From contig CAMJLE010000001.1 in assembly GCA_946406665.1 (NCBI GenBank), positions 18,874 to 82,873 on the forward strand: a DNA stretch of 64,000 bases, read 5' to 3'. This stretch comes from an uncultured Candidatus Saccharibacteria bacterium (lineage in GTDB: Bacteria; Patescibacteriota; Saccharimonadia; Saccharimonadales; Saccharimonadaceae). Position numbers and translations under genes: made by a program. The first letter of the stretch is position 1. Each line of letters starts with the position of its first letter. Shown piece by piece: positions 7,076 to 16,323 of this stretch. Below the pieces are notes generated by a model. It was not told the origin of the DNA and ran no database searches. It saw nothing but the letters and a program-made list of their open reading frames with translations.

Positions 7076-8689
7076 TCACGTAAAGCGATCCATCGTTATT
7101 GACACACCGTTCGGGCAGGTCTCTTTGAGCCCCTCGAAGGTCTCGTAGATCGACCTGGGGTCTTCCCCGTTGAGAATCTCGAGCGCCTTCAGGACGACTC
7201 GACCAGCCCTCTCGGGAACAAGGTCGCCATTCTCGAGCTTAACGAACTGTTCTCCTTTAGCGAGCTGCCCGTCAAACTTTACTAATATCCGGTACCAAGG
7301 ACCAGATATCAGAACGCCGGTATACTCCCCAACGCCATACACCTCGATACTATAAGAAGAAAGAACCATATAGCCGTAGTTGTTTGTTTGCGGGAGAAGA
7401 GTCATTTTTTCGGTCGTCGCTGGGTCTACGCGCCATTTCTGGCCATGCGCAAGAGCACGCAAATCCAGGCATCCGTCGCTTATATAGGCCGCAACGTCCT
7501 CCTGCGTAGAAATCCATCCGTCGCTAAAATTAGTCACGACAGGCGGCTGCTCCTCGGGATTTTCTGCCCTAATGACTTCCTCTGGGTCTGTCTTTGTGCG
7601 GAGATAGACATCCGCCAAGACGCCAGTCGGAGCCGTCTTGTCAAGGGCGTCAAAGCGCACCTCGAAGAAGTCGGGATAGTTCGCAAGGCTACTCATGGCC
7701 AGCGAGATTGCTCTCGCCATCAGCTCTGGAATTTTGCTTCCATTTTCCATGACGAATATATCGCCGGCCAATGGAAACGACATCCAAATCGTCACCCCGC
7801 GCCCGAGCTGCGCCTCAAAGTAAGGTCGCTCGGCATCGTCCCAGCTTCCATAGACTCGGATCTTCGACGTCTGACCTAGTTGGCTGTCGTCGTAATAATA
7901 CGAGACGCCCCCGCCTTCGATGCTATCTCCGCCAACAAAACCGCGGCGCTTAGCCGTCTCGCCGAGCCAGAATTGATTGCCCATCGTTACAATGGGCGTA
8001 CTGTCAACATCGTCCCAGGTTACCAGCTCGGTGTCGGGATTGTAGAGAACCTTGACGTCCGTATTGGCGGACTCACCCCACTGCTTGAGGCGCAGGAAAC
8101 GAGCCTTCGTTCTCGCCGATTCTCCATCAGACGTCTCGAGGTAATATAAAACTACCTTAGCCATCAACGGAGAAATGTGGCTTCCGTCTTCCAGAACCAG
8201 CGTTCTGTCCTCGGGCGAGTCATGAAATTTCATATCGATTATACATGTGGGTGCAAAGATTCCGCCATGTATGTATGGACAATCCGAATCACTTCGGGCT
8301 CCATGGATCGTAATATTCGATCCGCTCTCTGGGACCATGTCGGCAGTAATCTCTTCCCCGGCAACCCCATAGCCATCAGTATGGCCATGAGCTTTCGCCA
8401 TGCGGCGAAAATCGAGGTTATTCCCTTCGTCGATGTACGTCTCAATGTCGCCCTTCAGGAAGAAGTATCCTTCGCCGAATTGGACCCTGTTGCCAACTTC
8501 GTCAATCGCGGGATCGTAGTCCTCGAAGACGAAGGTGGGCCTCATGACCATTGTTTCAGGCTCAGGCTCTGGCTCGGTTTCCGCCGTAGCTCCGTATTGG
8601 TTAGCAGCGTGCATAAATGACACGAAAATCAGCGTGGCGCAGAGTATTGCCGCTGCGCACTTGAAGATTCTATTAGATTCTTTCTTCAT
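7076..8689 (-). CDS. Exported protein with three internal repeats, unknown function
   Basis: I start at ATG 8689 (MKKESNRIFKCAAAI) because AAGGAGGGGAAAG precedes it. The 537-aa product has a signal peptide ending near AANQYGATAE and a short Glu/Pro linker (EPEPEPE). A unit then recurs three times about 160 residues apart, most visible at its end: LVLEDGSHISPLMAKVVLYYL, FVMENGSKIPELMARAISLAM and VKLENGDLVPERAGRVVLKAL. Units one and three also share DIETYIDEG...LDFRRMAKAHG and DVAAYISDG...LDLRALAHG. No catalytic motif or membrane anchor is seen. A cell-surface or secreted adhesin-like role is conceivable but not shown. It has its own promoter and terminator. Confidence 0.8.
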   Translation of the reverse strand: MKKESNRIFKCAAAILCATLIFVSFMHAANQYGATAETEPEPEPETMVMRPTFVFEDYDPAIDEVGNRVQFGEGYFFLKGDIETYIDEGNNLDFRRMAKAHGHTDGYGVAGEEITADMVPESGSNITIHGARSDSDCPYIHGGIFAPTCIIDMKFHDSPEDRTLVLEDGSHISPLMAKVVLYYLETSDGESARTKARFLRLKQWGESANTDVKVLYNPDTELVTWDDVDSTPIVTMGNQFWLGETAKRRGFVGGDSIEGGGVSYYYDDSQLGQTSKIRVYGSWDDAERPYFEAQLGRGVTIWMSFPLAGDIFVMENGSKIPELMARAISLAMSSLANYPDFFEVRFDALDKTAPTGVLADVYLRTKTDPEEVIRAENPEEQPPVVTNFSDGWISTQEDVAAYISDGCLDLRALAHGQKWRVDPATTEKMTLLPQTNNYGYMVLSSYSIEVYGVGEYTGVLISGPWYRILVKFDGQLAKGEQFVKLENGDLVPERAGRVVLKALEILNGEDPRSIYETFEGLKETCPNGVSITMDRFT

Positions 8690-8744
8690 CTTTCCCCTCC
8701 TTGGATGTATTTTAAAATTCTTCACTATACGCGACTGTAACTAT

Positions 8745-8773
8745 ATTATATCACACATCGGCGAAAAAATCAA
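8745..8773 (-). promoter_or_regulatory. Promoter of the secreted repeat-protein gene
   Basis: TTGATT (8768-8773), 17-nt spacer ending GTGTGA, TATAAT (8745-8750) on the minus strand. Confidence 0.85.
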
Positions 8774-8808
8774 GCATATGCTCTACCTAAAGCCCCTCTA
8801 ATACCACA

Positions 8809-8837
8809 AAAAGCACCCCCTAGGTAAGGGATGCTTT
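8809..8837 (-). terminator. rpoBC operon terminator
   Basis: Minus strand: AAAGCATCCCT pairs with GGGGTGCTTT around TACCTAG, followed by a T-run (TTTTTG). It lies 20 nt after the rpoC stop. Confidence 0.85.
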
Positions 8838-8856
8838 AGATTCTTGGCGAGTTGGA

Positions 8857-11800
8857 CTAAATATTGTCTAATTCGCCTTCGGCTGGCTCAGAATCGTCTG
8901 TGCCATCTACGGAATCGTCTGTGCCAACATATTGAGATAGCGGCTCAATACCAGTTCCTACAGGAATCTTGCGACCAATAATCACATTCTCCTTTAGACC
9001 CTTGAGGTGGTCGACGCGGCCAGAGATGGCGCTGGAGATTAGGACGCGGGTCGTATCTTGGAAGGAAGCAGCAGATAGGAATGAGTCGGAGTAGATAGAT
9101 ACCTTAGAGATACCGAGGAGCATTTGCGTATACTCCGCTGGAGTCTTACCTTCGGCGAGAGCGGCCGCGTTCTCTTCGGCAACCGCAGCCTTACTGACGA
9201 TATCGCCAGTAACGAAGCTGGTATCGCCCGGCTCGTCGATCATGACGCGCGAGAACATCTGGCGAATAATGATTTCGAGATGTTTCGAGGAGATTTCATG
9301 GCCCTGTGCGGCATAAATCGTAAGAATATCGTTCAAGATATAGCGCTCGGTTTCCTCGATGCCCTTGTACTTCATGAGGTCCTGCAAGTTCAACGAACCC
9401 TCAGATAGGCGATCGCCAGGCTCGACGCGGTCACCGTCGTGGACGGTTAGGGCGAAGTCTACTGGTACGGAAACTTTGAGTGGTGCGCCTGCATTAGCAA
9501 CAAGAACAATCTCGTCCTGAGTGAGCTCAGCAATACCGTCGAATGGAGCAATAATTGGGTCTGCACCCTTGGCTTTGCTTGCGATTACTGCGCCAGTCTT
9601 GACCGAAGCGCCATCCTTAACCTTAGCCTTGCGGCCATCAAGAATGAAGTGTTCCTTCTTGCCTGCGTCTGGCGTAACTTGAACAATATTGTGGCGCCCC
9701 TCTTCCCAAGTAGAGACAACACCGGCAATAGTAGAGATGTAAGCCTGACCTTTTGGTGTACGAGCTTCGAGAAGCTCTTCGACGCGCGGAAGACCGCGAG
9801 AGATAGCACCAGAACCGGCAACACCGGATGAGTGCTTCGTATCGAGCGTAAGCTGCGTACCAGGCTCACCGACGGACTGAGCGGCGATAACGCCGACTGG
9901 CTCATGATAGGCAACTGGCTGGCGGGTCGACATATCGATACCGTAAGCCTTGCGCGGCACACCGTCGTTGCATTCGGTAGTAAGAACGCTCTGAATCTTC
10001 AAGCTATCGATTTCCTCATCTGCAGCAATCTGGTCAGCAACCTCGCGCGAAATCAATTCGTCAGCTTCGAGGCCATACTTTTCGACCGCCTCGGCAGAGT
10101 AGCGACCATAAATACGATCAGCAAAGTTGATGCCGGTGATTTCGGACTCGCTCTTATAGATGCGGAATCCTGGATCTTCGGCTTCGGACTCAACCGTAAA
10201 GACATCCTGAGACACATCAACGAGACGGCGAGTGAGGTAACCAGAGTCGGCCGTACGAAGAGCGGTAGATACCTGGCCTTGGCGCGCACCGCGGGTAGCG
10301 ATGAACGATTCGAGCGTATTGAGACCCTTCTTATAGCTAGACTTTACTGGAAGCTCAATTTCACGGTTAAAGACATCCACCATGATACCGATGGTCGCAG
10401 ATGCAAGCTTAATATTACCTGCAGAACCACGCGCACCAGAGTTGGTCATGATAGAGATATTCGTGTCAAGGTGAGCAAGATTATCCTTAACGAGCTTAGA
10501 AATGTCGTCGTCAACCTTGCGCCATGCGGCTACGGTTAGGCGATAGCGCTCGTCTTCGGTAATGAGGCCATCCTCAAACTGTTGGCTAATCTGCGCTGCA
10601 ACACCTTCACCTTCGGCAATCAGCGGTTCGACTTCTGGATAGTATGGATAATCGTCCTTAGAAGTAGATACGCCTGCTACGGTTTCGTACTTAAATGACA
10701 AATCCTTGATTGCATCAGCAGCCTCGACGGCGGCGTCGGCACCGAATTGGTTGAGGATATTCGCCATCACCTTCTTGAGGTGCTTGCTATTCTGAACTTC
10801 GTTATCATACGGATAATCCTTTGGCAAAACTTCATTGAAGAAGACGCGGCCAAGGGTAGTATCGCGCTTTTGACCTTTCGTATGGACGCGAATTGGCGTC
10901 TGGAGCTGGATGAGGCCCATATCGTAGGCGAGCTCAGCTTCATATACGCTAGTATAAGCCTTGCGCTCGGTCTGAGCGGACGGCTTCTCGTAGGTTAGAT
11001 AGTAGCTACCCAATACGACGTCCTGTGTAATCGAAAGTACTGGCGCACCATCGGCTGGCTTCAAGAGGTTCTTGCCGGCAGCCATGAGCTCTTTGGCCTC
11101 TGCCTGAGCTTCGCTCGAAAGCGGTAGATGGACAGCCATCTGGTCACCATCATAGTCGGCGTTGAAGCCGTTAGCAACGAGCGGATGGAGCTTAATAGCT
11201 TTACCGTCAACCAAGCGTGGCTGGAAAGCCTGAACAGAGAGACGGTGTAGAGATGGAGCACGGTTTAGGAGAACGTATTTGCCTTCAATTACCTCATCTA
11301 GCGCATCCCAAATCACGGTTTCGCCCTGCTCAATCATACGAGAAGCAGAACGGATATTATTAGCATACTCATTCTTGATCAACCAAGATACGACAAATGG
11401 CTTAAAGAGTTCGAGCGCCATCTGCTTTGGTAGGCCGCACTCATTGATGCGAAGTTCTGGGCCTACGACGATTACTGAACGACCAGAATAGTCTACGCGC
11501 TTACCGAGAAGGTTTTGGCGGAAGCGGCCTTGCTTACCTTTTAGGAGATCCGACAAGCTCTTGAGCTTGCGGCGGCCATTCTGAGAGTTGGCGGTACGAC
11601 CACCACGCGATGCGTTGTTGTCGATGAGTGCATCGACTGCTTCTTGAAGCATGCGCTTTTCGTTGCGCTGAATAACTTCTGGAGCGTTGAGGTCAACCAA
11701 CTTCTTCAAGCGATTATTGCGGTTAATAACGCGGCGATAGAGATCGTTCAAGTCGGAAGTGGCAAAACGACCACCGGCGAGCGAAATCATCGGGCGAAGA

Positions 11801-12711
11801 TCTGGTGGAATAACTGGAATTACACTCAAGATGAGATCAGTTGGCTTAATACCGGCAGATTGCATGCCTTCTAGAACTTTGAGGCGCTTCATGATACGCT
11901 TTTGTCTTTGTCCCTTGGCGCTCTCTGCTTCTGCGTGTAAATCGTCAACGAGTTTATCGAGGTCGATTTCTTCGAGAAGTTTCTTGATTGCGCTTGCGCC
12001 CATTTCTACGGTGATGAGATCCTCATACTCTTCATCAAGATTGCGATAATCAACTTCATTGATGACGGCGCCCTTCTTGAAGCTAGTCAGGATTGCCTTC
12101 TTGTTACGATAATCATCCTCTAATTCTTCAAGCTCTTTAGTCTGGGCCTCAGCGAGAGCTTTAACGTCGGCGTTGTCGGCCTTCGATTCGTTCTCGTAGC
12201 GAGCCTGAATGGCCTGGCGGGCGACATCGGTCTGCGCTTCGAGGTCTTCTAGGCGTTTATCGATTTCGGCCTGATCGGCATCAATAATGAGATATGAAGC
12301 AAAATATACGACTTTCTCAATATTTTTCACGGTGATATCGAGCAAAAGGCTCAATGCGGACGGCGTACCGCGCATAAACCAGATATGCGCAACCGGCGCG
12401 GCAAGCGTAATGTGCCCCATGCGCTCGCGGCGAGTAATGCTCTTGGTGACAAGATTGCCCTCTTTGTCTACGGCAGCCTCACGGGAGCGGACGCCTTTTA
12501 GCTTCGGGTCATTTGGATTGATATCTTTTACTGGTCCGAAGATACGTTCGCAGAACAGACCGTCACGTTCTGGTTTCTGCGTACGATAGTTAATAGTTTC
12601 TGGCTTTAGCACTTCGCCGTAGCTCCAGTTGAGGATATCCTCCTCGCTAGCTACTGAGAGGCGAATAGAGTCAAACTCGTTGGCGCTAATGAAATTATCT
12701 TCCCAAGCCAT
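8857..12711 (-). CDS. rpoC: RNA polymerase beta' subunit
   Basis: The largest subunit of RNA polymerase, 1284 aa. The catalytic Mg motif is present as NADYDGDQMAVH (Tyr where most bacteria have Phe). KPETINYRTQKPERDGLFCERIFGP marks the N-terminus and GVIAAQSVGEPGTQLTLDT the bridge-helix/trigger-loop region. Unusually, both zinc sites are degraded. Between GLFCERIFGP and RRERMGH none of the four cysteines of the N-terminal zinc ribbon remains. In the second site, only one Cys (TTECNDGVPRKAYG) stands where CX6CX2C is expected. It starts with ATG 1 nt after the rpoB stop, so it is co-transcribed and probably translationally coupled. The C-terminal tail is acidic. Confidence 0.97.
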   Translation of the reverse strand: MAWEDNFISANEFDSIRLSVASEEDILNWSYGEVLKPETINYRTQKPERDGLFCERIFGPVKDINPNDPKLKGVRSREAAVDKEGNLVTKSITRRERMGHITLAAPVAHIWFMRGTPSALSLLLDITVKNIEKVVYFASYLIIDADQAEIDKRLEDLEAQTDVARQAIQARYENESKADNADVKALAEAQTKELEELEDDYRNKKAILTSFKKGAVINEVDYRNLDEEYEDLITVEMGASAIKKLLEEIDLDKLVDDLHAEAESAKGQRQKRIMKRLKVLEGMQSAGIKPTDLILSVIPVIPPDLRPMISLAGGRFATSDLNDLYRRVINRNNRLKKLVDLNAPEVIQRNEKRMLQEAVDALIDNNASRGGRTANSQNGRRKLKSLSDLLKGKQGRFRQNLLGKRVDYSGRSVIVVGPELRINECGLPKQMALELFKPFVVSWLIKNEYANNIRSASRMIEQGETVIWDALDEVIEGKYVLLNRAPSLHRLSVQAFQPRLVDGKAIKLHPLVANGFNADYDGDQMAVHLPLSSEAQAEAKELMAAGKNLLKPADGAPVLSITQDVVLGSYYLTYEKPSAQTERKAYTSVYEAELAYDMGLIQLQTPIRVHTKGQKRDTTLGRVFFNEVLPKDYPYDNEVQNSKHLKKVMANILNQFGADAAVEAADAIKDLSFKYETVAGVSTSKDDYPYYPEVEPLIAEGEGVAAQISQQFEDGLITEDERYRLTVAAWRKVDDDISKLVKDNLAHLDTNISIMTNSGARGSAGNIKLASATIGIMVDVFNREIELPVKSSYKKGLNTLESFIATRGARQGQVSTALRTADSGYLTRRLVDVSQDVFTVESEAEDPGFRIYKSESEITGINFADRIYGRYSAEAVEKYGLEADELISREVADQIAADEEIDSLKIQSVLTTECNDGVPRKAYGIDMSTRQPVAYHEPVGVIAAQSVGEPGTQLTLDTKHSSGVAGSGAISRGLPRVEELLEARTPKGQAYISTIAGVVSTWEEGRHNIVQVTPDAGKKEHFILDGRKAKVKDGASVKTGAVIASKAKGADPIIAPFDGIAELTQDEIVLVANAGAPLKVSVPVDFALTVHDGDRVEPGDRLSEGSLNLQDLMKYKGIEETERYILNDILTIYAAQGHEISSKHLEIIIRQMFSRVMIDEPGDTSFVTGDIVSKAAVAEENAAALAEGKTPAEYTQMLLGISKVSIYSDSFLSAASFQDTTRVLISSAISGRVDHLKGLKENVIIGRKIPVGTGIEPLSQYVGTDDSVDGTDDSEPAEGELDNI

Positions 12712-12712
12712 A

Positions 12713-15700
12713 TTATAGGTCCTCCCCTAAATCAGTTATTACTTCTTCATCGTCGAAATCTTCCTCGACCTCGATTTCTTCGTCGAGTGGGTTTCCTTCG
12801 GCGTCTTCAAGTCCGAATCCTTCGGCATTCTCGCCAAGATCCTCTGGCGGCGCCTCTTCATCGCTATGTTGAGCATATATCACAGAATCATCGCGTTGGC
12901 GCTCAACTTCCTCGGTTGTCTTCTCAATGACATGATCGGCATCTCTGGCATCACCATGATCAAGTAAGTCAACCTTAAGGCCGAGACCTTGGAGTTCCTT
13001 TACCAAGACGTTGAAGCCTTCCGGAAGTTTTGGCCCCTCAATTGGCTCATTCTTAATGATAGATTCGTATGCCTTGGCGCGACCGTAGACGTCATCAGAT
13101 TTAATTGTAAGCATCTCTTGCAAAGTCGATGCTGCGCCATAAGCCTCGAGTGTCCACACCTCCATTTCGCCGAAGCGCTGGCCACCATTCTGAGCTTTAC
13201 CACCAAGTGGCTGCTGAGTGACCATAGTGTATGGACCGGTAGAACGAGCGTGAATCTTGTCGGCTACCATATGATGGAGTTTAAGCATATACATTACACC
13301 AACCGTAATGCGCTCTTCGAATGGCTCACCGGTCAAACCGTCGTAAAGCTTAACGCGGCCATCTGGCTCAAAGCCGGCCTTCTTTAATTCTTCAGAAATC
13401 GTTTCGTCAGTAACGGAGTTGAATGATGGAGTAGTGACATGATAGCCAAGAGCGCGTGCGGCCATACCGAGATGTGTCTCGAATAGCTGACCGAGGTTCA
13501 TGCGGCTTGGCACGCCCATTGGGTTAAGTACAACATCTACTGGAGTACCATCTTCCATGAACGGCATATCTTCTACAGGAAGAATACGTGCAACTACACC
13601 CTTGTTACCGTGGCGGCCAGATAGCTTATCGCCAACGCTGATTTTGCGCATTTCGGCAACATAGATCTTAATTTGCATTAATACGCCAGACTTCAAATCG
13701 TTGCCCTGCTCGCGCGTGAAGATTTTAACACCGACAACCTTGCCGCCATCAGAACCATTCATGCGGACGGAAGTATCGCGAACGTCTTTAGCCTTTTCGC
13801 CGAAGATGGCGCGAAGGAGACGTTCCTCAGAGCTGAGCTCCTGCTCGCCCTTTGGCGTGATCTTACCAACGAGAACATCGCCATTATGAACTTCAGAACC
13901 GACAGTTACGATACCGTCTTCGCCGAGGTGGCGAAGTGCAGCTTCGCTAACATTCGGAATATCGCGAGTGACCTGCTCTGGACCAAGCTTAGTTTCGCGA
14001 ACCTCTACATCAAAGTCGCGAATATTAATACTAGTTAATTCATCATCCTGGACAAGGCGGCTAGAAATCACGATAGCATCATCCATGTTGTAACCACGCC
14101 ATGGCATGAAGGCGACAAGCATATTCTTGCCGAGTGCAAGCTCGCCCTTATCTATGGATGCGCCCTCAATGAGAACATCGCCCTTCTTGACCTTCTGGCC
14201 ACGCTTAACAACAACGCGCTCATCGTAACAGCGGTCGTCATTCGTCTTCATGAAGTGGATTAGATTATAAGTCTTCGTTTCTTTCTTGTACTTAACTTCA
14301 ACAGCGTTCGAATCAGCTTTGACAACTTCGCCATCCTCTTCGGCAAAGACAATTTGCGAAAGATTCTTAGCAACTTCGCCATCGATGCCGGTGGAGACAA
14401 GAGCAGCCTCTGGCTTGATTAGTGGTACTGCCTGTTTCTGCATGGCGCAGGCCATCAAAGAACGGTCGACGCGGTTCTTTTCTACGAATGGAATCATCGA
14501 TGCGGCAACGCCAAGAATTTCCTTATGTGCGGCATCCATATGTGTAACTTCGCTGGCCATTACCTGTGTAGGTTGAAGGGCTTTGCGAGCAGACACGTAT
14601 TCATCAATAAACTTGCCGTCTTTGTCTAGCTTTGCGCTCGTGTCGGCAATAACCATATTTTCTTCTGCAGCGGCATCTACGTAGACGATTTCGTCGGTAA
14701 CTTTGCCGTTCTTTACGATGCGATATGGCGCCTCAATAAAGCCATAATCATTGATGCGAGCGTAGGTTGCAAGGTTAAGCACGAGGCCTACGTTGCCACC
14801 TTCTGGGGTTTCTACTGTACAAATGCGGCCATAGTGGGTTGGATGCGTATCGCGCACTTCAAAGCCTGCGCGTTCGCGAGTAAGACCACCGGGGCCCATG
14901 CTAGATAGACGGCGCTTGTGCGAAAGTTCGCTGAACGGGTTAGTTTCATCCATGAGCTGGCTGAGCTGAGAGCTACTGAAGAACTCTTTAACAGCGGCGG
15001 TAACTGGACGAGAGTTGACTAGCTGAGATGGAGTAACTGTTTGCGGGTCACTCATCGACATGCGGTCGAGAATGTTGCGCTGCAAGCGAAGCATACCTAA
15101 GCGGAATTGGCGCTGAACTAGCTCGCCGACGAGCTTTACGCGGCGATTTGCGAGCGAGTCGATATCGTCAACTGGATCTTGAGTGTTGTTTAGGCGAATT
15201 ATCTCACGAATAATCGCGATAAGATCTTGCATTTGTAGCGTGCGATGCGATTCGTCATTTGGCGTATCGAAGCCGAGGCGTTGATTAATCTTGTAGCGGC
15301 CAACACGAGAATAATCATAGCGGCGATAATCATTGAAAGTACGGTCAATCATCGAGCGTGCATTCTCGATGGTCGCCAAGTCGCCCGGACGAAGACGGCG
15401 ATAGATTTCGAGAAGGGCACTGCCCTGATTGTCGGATGGGTCTTTCTCGAAAGTATTTTCGATATAGTGAACATCGCCGGTATCAATATCCTTGAAATCA
15501 GCCATGATTTCGGTCTTTTTACGGCCAAGCGCACGAAGCAGAGTCGTTACAGGAACTTTGCGACGGCGATCGATTTTGACGTAGATGACGCCCTTAGTGT
15601 CTGTTTCGAACTCGAGCCATGCACCGCGGCCTGGAATAATTTTTGCACCATAATAATTATGGCCACCAACGCTGTCTGCCTGGAAGAATACACCTGCAGA

Positions 15701-16120
15701 GCGAATTAACTGAGAAACTATAACGCGCTCGGTACCATTAATAATAAAGCTGGCGCGATCGGTCATCCATGGATAATCGCCAAAATAGATATCCTGCTCT
15801 TTAACTTCGCCGGTTACTTTATTAGTAAGCTCTACATTAACATGCAGTGGAGCTTCGTAAGTTGTAAGATTTTCTTTTGCCGTACGGTCGTCTTCGACAG
15901 GATCCTTAAAGTAGTAATCCTTGAAGCGTAGGCTCATTTTCTGACCAGTATAGTCATCAATTGGATTGAGCTCATTGAAGACTTCTTGTAGGCCGAATTT
16001 TACAAATTCATCCCAAGATTTGGTCTGATGCTCGGTTAGATTTGGTATTTGAAGAACTTGGTCGCCTTCGGTAAAGGATACCCGGCTACCACTGTTTGTG
16101 GAATTATTTGATTTTGCCAC
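12713..16120 (-). CDS. rpoB: RNA polymerase beta subunit
   Basis: The second-largest RNA polymerase subunit, 1135 aa, ending in a strongly acidic tail (EIEVEEDFDDEE). The GTG start (16120) follows GCGAGGGAAT. The rifampicin pocket is of sensitive type: SQLSQLMDETNPFSELSHKRRLSSMGPGGLTRERAG keeps the Asp, His and Ser positions that commonly mutate to resistance. GRHGNKGVV and MPFMEDGTPVDVVLNPMGVPSRMNLGQ give the conserved active-site lysine region and switch region. It forms an operon with rpoC. The promoter at 16243-16271 is divergent from the membrane gene at 16324. Confidence 0.97.
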   Translation of the reverse strand: MAKSNNSTNSGSRVSFTEGDQVLQIPNLTEHQTKSWDEFVKFGLQEVFNELNPIDDYTGQKMSLRFKDYYFKDPVEDDRTAKENLTTYEAPLHVNVELTNKVTGEVKEQDIYFGDYPWMTDRASFIINGTERVIVSQLIRSAGVFFQADSVGGHNYYGAKIIPGRGAWLEFETDTKGVIYVKIDRRRKVPVTTLLRALGRKKTEIMADFKDIDTGDVHYIENTFEKDPSDNQGSALLEIYRRLRPGDLATIENARSMIDRTFNDYRRYDYSRVGRYKINQRLGFDTPNDESHRTLQMQDLIAIIREIIRLNNTQDPVDDIDSLANRRVKLVGELVQRQFRLGMLRLQRNILDRMSMSDPQTVTPSQLVNSRPVTAAVKEFFSSSQLSQLMDETNPFSELSHKRRLSSMGPGGLTRERAGFEVRDTHPTHYGRICTVETPEGGNVGLVLNLATYARINDYGFIEAPYRIVKNGKVTDEIVYVDAAAEENMVIADTSAKLDKDGKFIDEYVSARKALQPTQVMASEVTHMDAAHKEILGVAASMIPFVEKNRVDRSLMACAMQKQAVPLIKPEAALVSTGIDGEVAKNLSQIVFAEEDGEVVKADSNAVEVKYKKETKTYNLIHFMKTNDDRCYDERVVVKRGQKVKKGDVLIEGASIDKGELALGKNMLVAFMPWRGYNMDDAIVISSRLVQDDELTSINIRDFDVEVRETKLGPEQVTRDIPNVSEAALRHLGEDGIVTVGSEVHNGDVLVGKITPKGEQELSSEERLLRAIFGEKAKDVRDTSVRMNGSDGGKVVGVKIFTREQGNDLKSGVLMQIKIYVAEMRKISVGDKLSGRHGNKGVVARILPVEDMPFMEDGTPVDVVLNPMGVPSRMNLGQLFETHLGMAARALGYHVTTPSFNSVTDETISEELKKAGFEPDGRVKLYDGLTGEPFEERITVGVMYMLKLHHMVADKIHARSTGPYTMVTQQPLGGKAQNGGQRFGEMEVWTLEAYGAASTLQEMLTIKSDDVYGRAKAYESIIKNEPIEGPKLPEGFNVLVKELQGLGLKVDLLDHGDARDADHVIEKTTEEVERQRDDSVIYAQHSDEEAPPEDLGENAEGFGLEDAEGNPLDEEIEVEEDFDDEEVITDLGEDL

Positions 16121-16242
16121 ATTCCCTCGCTATTTTTTCTTTAGTGTTGATACTTTGGCCGGAAGATCACCGCTTTAACCTCTACCGCTTCGCCGGAACG
16201 GTTCGAGCAAAAAATTTAAAGCACACTACTTCTTAGTACTGT

Positions 16243-16271
16243 ATTTTAGTGCATTCCTACAAGAACGTCAA
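16243..16271 (-). promoter_or_regulatory. Probable rpoBC promoter
   Basis: TTGACG (16266-16271), 17-nt spacer, TAAAAT (16243-16248) on the minus strand, giving a leader of about 115 nt before the rpoB GTG. The rest of 16121-16323 holds the divergent promoter and no other feature I can name. Confidence 0.75.
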
Positions 16272-16286
16272 GACGATTTTAATTAG

Positions 16287-16315
16287 TTGTAAAAAATAGC
16301 ATGAGCGTTTACAAT
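16287..16315 (+). promoter_or_regulatory. Promoter placing the start site at ATG 16324 (leaderless)
   Basis: TTGTAA (16287-16292), 17-nt spacer, TACAAT (16310-16315). ATG begins 8 nt after the -10 box and no Shine-Dalgarno is present. Confidence 0.75.
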
Positions 16316-16323
16316 TTTCTTAT

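Noticed and set aside
9832-10539. 235-aa plus-strand ORF opposite rpoC
   Set aside because: It is a shadow of a strongly conserved gene in another frame.
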